A stretch of 13,185 bases of DNA from Rhodothermales bacterium. Its GTDB lineage: Bacteria > Bacteroidota > Rhodothermia > Rhodothermales > VXPQ01. Below, one piece after another: positions 7,539 through 13,185 of the stretch. Each line of letters opens with the position of its first letter. Within the stretch, counting starts at the first letter, position 1. Where the stretch lies: the NCBI GenBank assembly GCA_028283985.1, contig JANQSQ010000081.1, forward strand, positions 1 to 13,185, read 5' to 3'. The position numbers were made by a program, and so were the translations under genes. The notes under the pieces were generated by a model. That model made no database searches, had not been told where the DNA came from, and saw only the letters and a program-made list of their open reading frames with translations.

Positions 7539-8798
7539 ATGCGTATCTGGTATCGGAATCTGGATTATTTCACGATCTTTGCCTGGATGGCCCTGGTGAC
7601 GATCGGTCTGGTAGCCATCTACAGCACCACGAATGGTCCTTCTGCGGAGTATCTTATCGAGTCCGTCCGGCAGAATTTCCAGCGCCAGTCGGCATGGATC
7701 GTCATATCGCTGGGCGCCGGTATGACGTGCCTTTTTCTTCCGGTGCATTTTTTCCAGCGGATTGCCTGGGTCGCATACTTCGGTACGTTGATATTGCTTG
7801 TTCTCGCTCTTTTGTTCGGACGAGAAATCAATGGGGCGAGGAGTTGGCTGCAGGTAGGAGGGCTGACCCTGCAGGTATCCGAAGTGGCCAAGGTAGGCGC
7901 CGTGTTGGCGGGGGCCCAGTTGATTTCCACCATGCGGCCCAATTCGAGCAGGGCGAAATATGCGATGCTGCTGCTTGGCGTTTTCCTGACGCCCATGGCG
8001 TTGATTCTTCTTCAGAACGATGCCGGAACCGCGCTTGTGTTTTTCGCCATCGCGCCCATTGCGTTGTTCTGGTCGATCTGGCCCACGGGCATGTTCATCG
8101 TTATGGTCGCTACGGGCATCGCGGGCTATTTTTCGGTCGTGCATCTTCCAACGGCGATCGTTTTCTCGGTGCTGTTTACGCTCGCTGTGTTATGGCAAAC
8201 GCGGGAGCGCGTGTACGGCGTCATGGCCGGGGTATTTTCCTTTGGCGCGATTGCCGCCGTGCTGTTTGCATTGAACCAGGTGTTTCGTCCTCATCAGGTA
8301 GCCCGCATCCTTTCTTTTACGAATCCCGGTGCGGAGGAATTCCGGTCGGGCGTGGGTTTTCAACTCGTGCAGTCAAAGGCAGCGATCGGCTCAGGGGGTT
8401 TGGCCGGTAAGGGATTCATGGAAGGGACGCAGACGCAGGGGGCTTACGTGCCCGAGCAATCGACGGATTTTGTCTTCAGTATCATTGGAGAAGAATGGGG
8501 ATTTATCGGCTCGATGGTCGTGATCGCCATGTTCGCGCTTCTGCTCATTCGAGTGATCCGGATGGGCATCCAGATCAAACATCCCTTCGGGAGTATGGCT
8601 GCCGCAGGGATAGCGGCGATCTATCTCGTGCATGTTTTTGTCAATATCGGGACGGTGGTGGGCCTGCTGCCGGTCATCGGTATTCCGTTGCCTTTCGTTT
8701 CATACGGAGGATCGGCTATGCTTGCCAACACGGTGTTGCTGGCGATCCTGTTGAATCTGCACATGCGGCGCGACGATTTCCCCATCTACGTATATTAG
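7539..8798 (+). CDS. rodA: RodA, SEDS-family peptidoglycan glycosyltransferase
   Basis: Polytopic inner-membrane enzyme that polymerises lipid II into glycan strands for side-wall growth, partnered with PBP2 (mrdA, just upstream). The 419-residue product starts MRIWYRNLDYFTIFAWMALV and has about ten hydrophobic segments, normal for RodA/FtsW/SpoVE. Family motifs are REINGARSWLQVGGLTLQVSE (95-115), the conserved extracytoplasmic loop MEGTQTQGAYVPEQSTDFVF (294-313, with the conserved Asp310 in the TDF triplet) and the signature LPVIGIPLPFVSYGGSAM (377-394). The short N-terminus and mrdA linkage favour RodA over FtsW. AAGG (7527-7530) lies eight bases before the ATG as a possible ribosome site. 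Both flanking gaps carry copies of the same repeat in opposite orientations; copy B begins two bases after the stop codon. Confidence 0.95.
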   Translation: MRIWYRNLDYFTIFAWMALVTIGLVAIYSTTNGPSAEYLIESVRQNFQRQSAWIVISLGAGMTCLFLPVHFFQRIAWVAYFGTLILLVLALLFGREINGARSWLQVGGLTLQVSEVAKVGAVLAGAQLISTMRPNSSRAKYAMLLLGVFLTPMALILLQNDAGTALVFFAIAPIALFWSIWPTGMFIVMVATGIAGYFSVVHLPTAIVFSVLFTLAVLWQTRERVYGVMAGVFSFGAIAAVLFALNQVFRPHQVARILSFTNPGAEEFRSGVGFQLVQSKAAIGSGGLAGKGFMEGTQTQGAYVPEQSTDFVFSIIGEEWGFIGSMVVIAMFALLLIRVIRMGIQIKHPFGSMAAAGIAAIYLVHVFVNIGTVVGLLPVIGIPLPFVSYGGSAMLANTVLLAILLNLHMRRDDFPIYVY

Positions 8799-8799
8799 C

Positions 8800-9043
8800 G
8801 GATGCTCTGATTAATTCCACTTTGATCAGCATTCCGCGTTTGCATGTACAGGATTTCATGATTGCATCGTCAGAATCATTTCGGATTCGGGGCATTGCGG
8901 GCACGGAGCGCCCTTCGGGAGTCTGCGAGAGGTGCGCTGGCCGCGTCATTCCTCATTGTGTGGAGCCTGCCACACTGCTTCGTCATTCCTTGCCAGCGCA
9001 CCTCTCGCAGACTCTGAACTTCGCGGAATTAATCAGAGCATCC
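8800..9043 (-). repeat. MITE-like intergenic element, copy B, with 19-bp terminal inverted repeats
   Basis: A 244-bp segment between rodA and argS is bounded by perfect 19-bp inverted repeats at 8800-8818 (begins GGATGCTCTGATTAATTCC) and 9025-9043. Inside is a further perfect 23-bp inverted repeat (8919-8941 with 8992-9014). The rodA-proximal 135 bp (8800-8934) is homologous, in reverse, to the mrdA-rodA gap. CTGATTAA (8807-8814) pairs with TTGATCAG (8822-8829), so the end next to rodA is itself a hairpin, as in copy A. There is no coding frame of note and no transposase, and I see no target-site duplication (TTAGC left, TGACG right). It may be a non-autonomous insertion or a repeat-derived RNA structure read through in the rodA-argS transcript. 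Strand is given to match copy A. Confidence 0.8.
8919..9014. repeat. Long hairpin: perfect 23-bp inverted repeat with apical stem
   Basis: Arms 8919-8941 and 8992-9014 are perfect reverse complements (the left arm begins GAGTCTGCGAGAGG). The 50-nt loop holds a second hairpin, GTGTGG (8958-8963) with CCACAC (8970-8975). It also holds a direct repeat CGTCATTCCT at 8944-8953 and 8981-8990. No U-tract follows, so this is not a classical intrinsic terminator. In RNA it would form a very stable stem that could attenuate, stabilise or be processed. Confidence 0.85.
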
Positions 9044-9079
9044 TGACGTTCGCAAATCATTTGATACGGATCGCAGACA

Positions 9080-10771
9080 GTGAAAGAGTATCTTGCGAGA
9101 GAACTGGTTGCGGCGCTGGCGGATTTCGAGGGGGCGCCGCAGGATTTCGTGCCGGAGTTCGAAAAACCCAAAAATCCCGAGCACGGCGATCTGGCCACGA
9201 ATGCGGCTATGCAACTGGCGCGGTATCTGCGCCGTGCCCCCCGCAGTATTGCCGAAGAACTGGCGGCCCGTCTGCTTGCCCGTCCGCTTGACGCCGCGCG
9301 GATTGCCTCTGTGGAGGTGGCAGGTTCCGGCTTTATCAATTTTCGTTTTTCGACCGAATATCTGGTCGGCGAGTTGCAGGCATTGCTCGAAGCCGGGGAG
9401 TCGTTCGGCCGCTCGACGACAGGTCGCGGCAAACGAGCCCTCGTTGAGTACGTGAGTGCGAATCCCACGGGACCGCTGACGGTCGGCCACGGACGCAATG
9501 CGGTGCTCGGCGATACGGTGGCCAATCTGCTGGCATGGAATGGCTACGACGTGACCCGCGAGTATTATTTTAACGATGCCGGGCGTCAGATGCGGGTGCT
9601 GGGCGAGTCGGTGCGGGCGCGGTACCGGGCGATCATGGATCCGGAAACGCCGCGCAAGCGGATCGATACCGGTGAAGGTTCCATGGAGGTGCCCGTATCG
9701 TTTCCCGAGGACGGCTACCTTGGCGCCTACATTACCGACATTGCAGAGCGCCTTCATGCCCGGGCAGAGGACGCCCCCGATATGGCCGGCGACGTCGCTC
9801 CCTTCAAGGAGGCGGCCGAAGAGGCTATTTTCGCCGACATCGGGCGTACGCTGACCCGCCTCGGTATCCACATGGATACGTATTTCAACGAGCGGAGTCT
9901 ATACGAGAACGATGCCGTATGGCGTACGCTGGAACGGTTACGGGAGCAGGGCCATTGCTATGATCGGGACGGAGCCGTGTGGTTCAGAACCACCGCGTTC
10001 GGCAAGGAACAGGATACGGTGCTGGTCAAGAGCAGCGGTGAGCCGACCTATCGCCTTCCCGATATCGCCTACCATGCCGACAAATGCGAGCGGGGCTTCG
10101 AGCGGATCGTGGATATTCTCGGCGCGGATCACATTGCAACGTACCCCGATGTGTTGCATGGTCTGCGGGCGTTGGGATACGACGCCGACCGCGTGGAAGT
10201 CATTGTTCACCAGTTTGTTACGCTTGTGCGAGGCGGAGCGCCTGTAAAGATGAGCACGCGCAGGGCGACCTATGTGACGCTGGACGATTTGATGGATGAA
10301 GTAGGCGAGGATGTGACGCGGTTTTTCTTTTTGATGCGGTCGCCCAATGCCCATCTCGAATTCGACCTGGACCTGGCGAAGGAAGCCAGCGAGAAAAACC
10401 CGGTGTTCTACCTGCAATATGCGCATGCGCGCATTTGCTCCATTCTTCGCAAGGCGGAGGAAGTGGGTTTTCATGGCGGGGCCGACGCCGACTTGTCGTT
10501 GCTTGGGCATCCCGCCGAGATTGCGCTGATGAAGGCGCTGTTGCGGCTGCCGGAGGTCCTTGAGCATGCCGCAACAATGCGCGAGCCGCACCAGGCAGCT
10601 AATTTTTTACGCGAAGTGGCCGTTGCTTTTACGCAGTTCTATGGACACTGCCGTATTATCGGGGAGGAAAATGATCTGGCGGCTGCCCGCATGAAACTGG
10701 CGCGCGCTGCGCGGATCGTACTCGCGAATGGTTTGCACGTACTCGGTATTTCCAGCCCGGAGCGCATGTGA
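9080..10771 (+). CDS. argS: Arginyl-tRNA synthetase
   Basis: Class I synthetase that charges tRNA-Arg with arginine in the cytoplasm. The 563 residues are a normal bacterial length. The N-terminal add-1 domain (about 1-115) includes NPEHGDLATNAAMQLA (32-47). The catalytic Rossmann domain has VSANPTGPLTVGHGRNAVLG (125-144), where the HIGH-type motif reads TVGH (134-137) with Thr in place of the first His. The KMSKS-type motif is KMSTR (390-394) in GAPVKMSTRRATYVTLDDL. The C-terminal DALR anticodon-binding domain contains FYLQYAHARI (443-452) and ends in LHVLGISSPERM. The GTG start at 9080 gives the expected MKEYLARELVAAL. The stop overlaps the downstream pheA start (TGATG), implying coupling. 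The large gap upstream contains repeat copy B. Confidence 0.97.
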   Translation: MKEYLARELVAALADFEGAPQDFVPEFEKPKNPEHGDLATNAAMQLARYLRRAPRSIAEELAARLLARPLDAARIASVEVAGSGFINFRFSTEYLVGELQALLEAGESFGRSTTGRGKRALVEYVSANPTGPLTVGHGRNAVLGDTVANLLAWNGYDVTREYYFNDAGRQMRVLGESVRARYRAIMDPETPRKRIDTGEGSMEVPVSFPEDGYLGAYITDIAERLHARAEDAPDMAGDVAPFKEAAEEAIFADIGRTLTRLGIHMDTYFNERSLYENDAVWRTLERLREQGHCYDRDGAVWFRTTAFGKEQDTVLVKSSGEPTYRLPDIAYHADKCERGFERIVDILGADHIATYPDVLHGLRALGYDADRVEVIVHQFVTLVRGGAPVKMSTRRATYVTLDDLMDEVGEDVTRFFFLMRSPNAHLEFDLDLAKEASEKNPVFYLQYAHARICSILRKAEEVGFHGGADADLSLLGHPAEIALMKALLRLPEVLEHAATMREPHQAANFLREVAVAFTQFYGHCRIIGEENDLAAARMKLARAARIVLANGLHVLGISSPERM

Positions 10772-11634
10772 TGCAGTCTTCACCCGCCATACGGATTGCT
10801 TTTCAGGGAGAAACGGGCGCTTTCAGCGAGGAAGCGATGCAGTGTTTGCATCCGGGCGCCGAAGGGGTTCCCTTCCCGTCCTTCGAAAAGGTTTTCGAGG
10901 CGCTCGGGAGCGGGGCAGCCGATCAGGCGGTTATTCCCATCGAAAACTCGCTGTTCGGCAGCGTACACGAGTGCTACGACCTGCTGCGCGTACACGACGT
11001 GTCGATTATCGGCGAGTTGAAGCTGCGGATCAGGCACAACCTGATCGGTTTTTCGGGCGCTTCCCTTGAGGATATTCGTGTGGTGCGTTCCCATCCGCAA
11101 GCGTTGGGTCAGTGCCGGCGTTTCCTCCGGATGCATTTGTCATCCGCTGACGTGATCGCCGCATACGACACCGCGGGCGCCGTACGGGAACTTGCCCAGA
11201 GCGGCGGTCCGAACGAAGCCGCTATCGGGAGTACGCGTGCAGCGGCTGTGTATGGGCTGGAGATTCTCGAAGCCGGCATCGAAAGCAATCATCAGAATTA
11301 TACGCGGTTCCTGCTGCTTTCGCCCAAACAGGAAATGCCTCCGCCGGTCCCCGACATCCGGAAGGACTGGAAAACATCCATCGTGTTTTCGATGCGGACC
11401 AATGTCCCCGGAGCGCTTTTCAAGAGCCTTGCCGTATTTGCGCTACGGGAACTCGACCTGTTCAAGATAGAAAGCCGCCCCCTCGTAGGGAGTCCGGGCA
11501 ATTATCGTTTCTACCTGGATGTGCTCGGCGCTGCCTCGGACAAACCCGTGGAACTGGCGCTGGATCATCTCCGGGAAATTGCGTCGTACCTCAAGGTACT
11601 GGGGTCGTACAGGAGCGGAAAAACGCAAGAGTAA
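10771..11634 (+). CDS. pheA: Prephenate dehydratase (monofunctional, with ACT domain)
   Basis: Converts prephenate to phenylpyruvate for phenylalanine synthesis, in the cytoplasm. The product is 287 residues, with no chorismate mutase domain. The PDT domain (about 6-185) shows IRIAFQGETGAFSEEA (8-23), DQAVIPIENSLFGSVHECYD (51-70), SHPQALGQC and the catalytic NYTRF motif (176-180, Thr178). The ACT regulatory domain (about 200-280) has PGALFKSL (213-220) and ESRP (234-237), matching the GALV and ESRP motifs that bind phenylalanine, so feedback inhibition is likely. The ATG at 10771 overlaps the argS stop by one base. An in-frame GTG at 10768 immediately precedes it and could add one Met. The stop codon in turn overlaps the ftsX start (TAATG). 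Confidence 0.95.
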   Translation: MQSSPAIRIAFQGETGAFSEEAMQCLHPGAEGVPFPSFEKVFEALGSGAADQAVIPIENSLFGSVHECYDLLRVHDVSIIGELKLRIRHNLIGFSGASLEDIRVVRSHPQALGQCRRFLRMHLSSADVIAAYDTAGAVRELAQSGGPNEAAIGSTRAAAVYGLEILEAGIESNHQNYTRFLLLSPKQEMPPPVPDIRKDWKTSIVFSMRTNVPGALFKSLAVFALRELDLFKIESRPLVGSPGNYRFYLDVLGAASDKPVELALDHLREIASYLKVLGSYRSGKTQE

Positions 11635-12515
11635 TGCGGATACCGTACAGCATTCGAGAGGGACTGGCCGGATTCCGCCGGGCCAGGGTCTCGGCGTTTA
11701 CTTCAATCAGCGCAATGACGGTAGCGCTGACAATGATCGGATTGTTCGGGCTGCTCGCCTACGAGGCGCAGCAAGTATCGACATGGTTGCGTCAACGCGT
11801 CGGCGAGTTGGAGATTTTCCTGAAAGAAATTGCGGAGGACGCGGAGATTGCCGCCGTACATCTGCAGGTCGACGGCATGCGGGGCGTTGCCGAGACAGAA
11901 TTTGTGTCCCAAAGCGACGCCCGGATTATTTTCCGGGAAGAATTCGGAGAAGGGGGCGATGTATTTCTGGATACGCCTTTTCTTCCGGCCTCCATCAAGG
12001 TGCGCGTGTTGCCCGCGTATGTGCATCCGGATAGTCTTGCGGCGCTCACCGAAGAATTCAGTTCGTGGGATCATGTGGACGAAGTGATTTTCAATCGCGT
12101 TCTGCTCGCTAAAGTGCAGGAAAATCTACGTCTGCTGGCCATGATCGGCATGGCGATCGGGGGTATTGTCGTACTGGCTTCCATATTTCTGGTCGCCAAC
12201 ACGATTCGCCTTACGATGTATGCGCGCCGTCTGCTTATTCGCACCATGAAACTTGTCGGCGCCACGGAGCGCTTTATTCGCCGGCCGTTTGTGGTGGAAG
12301 GCGTGGTGCAGGGAATCGTATCCGGACTTCTTGCCGCGCTCGTGCTCTGGGGTTTGCATGCGCTGGCTCAGGGTTATCTCCCGCAAACGAGTATGTTGTC
12401 AAATGCTTTTCTCCTTTTCGCGTTCGGCGGATTGACGGCGTGCGGTATGGTGCTTGGATGGATTGGTTCTCGCTTTGCATTTCGCAAGGTGATAGGAAAC
12501 ATAGCATTGCATTAA
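11634..12515 (+). CDS. ftsX: Cell-division protein FtsX, ABC-type membrane subunit
   Basis: FtsX pairs with the ATPase FtsE to control septal peptidoglycan hydrolases at division. The 293-residue product has the family topology: a cytoplasmic N-terminus (MRIPYSIREGLAGFRRARVS), TM1 (about 25-43), a periplasmic domain (about 45-165) and TM2-TM4 (about 167-189, 222-243, 257-278). The conserved loop MKLVGATERFIRRPFVVEG (205-223) lies between TM2 and TM3. The ATG overlaps the pheA stop by one base, so translation is probably coupled to pheA. No ftsE lies within the window; it is often adjacent in other bacteria. Other FtsX/MacB-like permeases are an alternative, but the short length and motifs favour FtsX. 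Confidence 0.92.
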   Translation: MRIPYSIREGLAGFRRARVSAFTSISAMTVALTMIGLFGLLAYEAQQVSTWLRQRVGELEIFLKEIAEDAEIAAVHLQVDGMRGVAETEFVSQSDARIIFREEFGEGGDVFLDTPFLPASIKVRVLPAYVHPDSLAALTEEFSSWDHVDEVIFNRVLLAKVQENLRLLAMIGMAIGGIVVLASIFLVANTIRLTMYARRLLIRTMKLVGATERFIRRPFVVEGVVQGIVSGLLAALVLWGLHALAQGYLPQTSMLSNAFLLFAFGGLTACGMVLGWIGSRFAFRKVIGNIALH

Positions 12516-12540
12516 CAATTAAGCGGCGCCATTGTTTTTT
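12514..12540 (+). terminator. Weak possible terminator after ftsX
   Basis: AACAAT (12514-12519) and ATTGTT (12531-12536) pair around an 11-base loop containing GGCGCC, and the run of T continues to 12540. The stem is A/T-rich and short and overlaps the ftsX stop codon, so termination would be weak. Position at the end of the argS-pheA-ftsX cluster supports it. Confidence 0.3.
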
Positions 12541-12601
12541 CTAACATCGCTTGCACGGTAAAGCCGATCTGTGCAGCGTTTTCAGGGCGTCGCATAAACA
12601 C

Positions 12602-12629
12602 TTGAAAGATTTTAAGATTCGTTGATAAT
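12602..12629 (+). promoter_or_regulatory. Candidate promoter for the downstream membrane-protein gene
   Basis: TTGAAA (12602-12607), a 16-bp spacer and GATAAT (12624-12629) give five of six matches to each sigma70 hexamer. This lies in a locally AT-rich stretch about 110 bases before the next start codon. No gene is visible between ftsX and that start (12516-12737), so a new transcription unit probably begins here. Confidence 0.5.
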
Positions 12630-12737
12630 CCCTGTATTTTTTTGTAACTTATTTGTGGCGTTTTGTATCCACCCAAGTACGAATGCCAGCTCTGCCTCGT
12701 TTTCATTACCCTGTTCACTGGCGGTATATGAGAGGTT

Positions 12738-13185
12738 ATGTTCCGCATTCTTTTTGTCATCGCGGCCGTGGTGGCTGCCGCGCTGGCATTGGTTATTGAA
12801 CAACCTTTACTGTTCGTGGCGGCTGGCGCTTCGCTAAGCGTTGCCCTGGTCATGGCGATCATTCATTTAGTGCGGCGACGTCGGCGGCGGAAAAAGTACA
12901 GGGTGAAGCCGGAACCCCTGCCCGATATTACATCCGATGTCCTGGAAGAGGAAGGGGAGGAAGACAAGCAAAGGGATCTGGCTTCGCTCGGCATTCTTGA
13001 TATCCGCCCGAAAGGTTCGGTCAACGGATCCGGAGAGCAAGAAGCAGGCTCTATAGAAGAGGTCGTTTCGGGAAATGGGTCGGAGGCGTCCGGAACGAAC
13101 GCCTCCACGGAGACGAACGGCGCCGGTAAGACCGAACCTGTGCAGGGCACCCTGGATTTTTCTATTCAGGAACAGTCGCAGAGTG
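12738..13185 (+). CDS. Uncharacterised two-helix membrane protein with acidic tail (3' truncated by window)
   Basis: I do not recognise this gene. At least 149 codons are open to the right edge. The start MFRILFVIAAVVAAALALVI gives one hydrophobic helix (about 3-20). A second follows at about 25-43 (LLFVAAGASLSVALVMAII) and is capped by a basic cluster, RRRRRRKKYR (46-55), which predicts both termini in the cytoplasm. The rest (from about 56) is acidic and rich in Glu, Ser, Gly, Asn and Thr (EEEGEEDKQRD, then NGSGEQEAGS), hence probably flexible. The ATG at 12738 was chosen because it opens directly into the membrane segment; the nearby ATG at 12728 is in another frame. AGAGG is only two bases upstream, so the ribosome site is poor. 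An antisense frame at 12863-13150 is less plausible. Real gene likely; function unknown. Confidence 0.6.
   Translation, partial: MFRILFVIAAVVAAALALVIEQPLLFVAAGASLSVALVMAIIHLVRRRRRRKKYRVKPEPLPDITSDVLEEEGEEDKQRDLASLGILDIRPKGSVNGSGEQEAGSIEEVVSGNGSEASGTNASTETNGAGKTEPVQGTLDFSIQEQSQS

Noticed and set aside
7071..8144. Minus-strand frame spanning the mrdA end, the gap and the rodA start
   Set aside because: It crosses two well-supported genes on the other strand. Its apparent similarity to other frames comes only from the shared intergenic repeat.
8716..8949. Small minus-strand frame in the rodA-argS gap, with look-alikes in the mrdA-rodA gap
   Set aside because: The similarity between the two gaps is at DNA level, with gaps that break the frame. 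There is no preserved start, stop or coding pattern.

Overview
This is a 13.2 kb stretch of bacterial chromosome dominated by housekeeping genes. The gene content (a quinone-type dihydroorotate dehydrogenase, an Oar-like TonB-dependent receptor with a carboxypeptidase-regulatory-like N-domain, a metallopeptidase/propeller/Omp85 outer-membrane protein, PBP2-RodA, ArgRS, monofunctional PheA, FtsX), the GC-rich coding sequence and the mostly weak Shine-Dalgarno signals suggest a Gram-negative, rod-shaped member of the Bacteroidota/Rhodothermota (Rhodothermia-like) group. That placement is inferred from gene style and is only moderately certain.

Minus strand, 1-5170: three tightly packed genes read leftwards. 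First is a 1034-residue outer-membrane protein that joins an HExxH peptidase domain, PD40/TolB-like propeller repeats and an Omp85-like barrel. Sixteen bases later comes pyrD, and 25 bases after that a TonB-dependent receptor that runs off the left edge. A 285-bp divergent intergenic region (5171-5455) separates this unit from the plus-strand genes.

Plus strand, 5456-13185: mrdA (PBP2) and rodA form the elongasome transpeptidase/glycosyltransferase pair. They are followed by argS, pheA and ftsX, which overlap by one base at each junction and are probably translationally coupled. A 222-bp gap with a good promoter candidate then leads to a 3'-truncated gene for a small two-helix membrane protein with an acidic, low-complexity tail.

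The most unusual structure is non-coding. The gaps on both sides of rodA carry two diverged copies (about 70% identical over the best-aligned 52 bases) of the same intergenic element, in opposite orientations and with the same end facing rodA. The downstream copy is MITE-like: 244 bp with perfect 19-bp terminal inverted repeats, a perfect 23-bp inner inverted repeat and an apical hairpin. The upstream copy contains a TATAAT-type promoter candidate for rodA. I saw no tRNA, rRNA, CRISPR array, transposase or phage gene.
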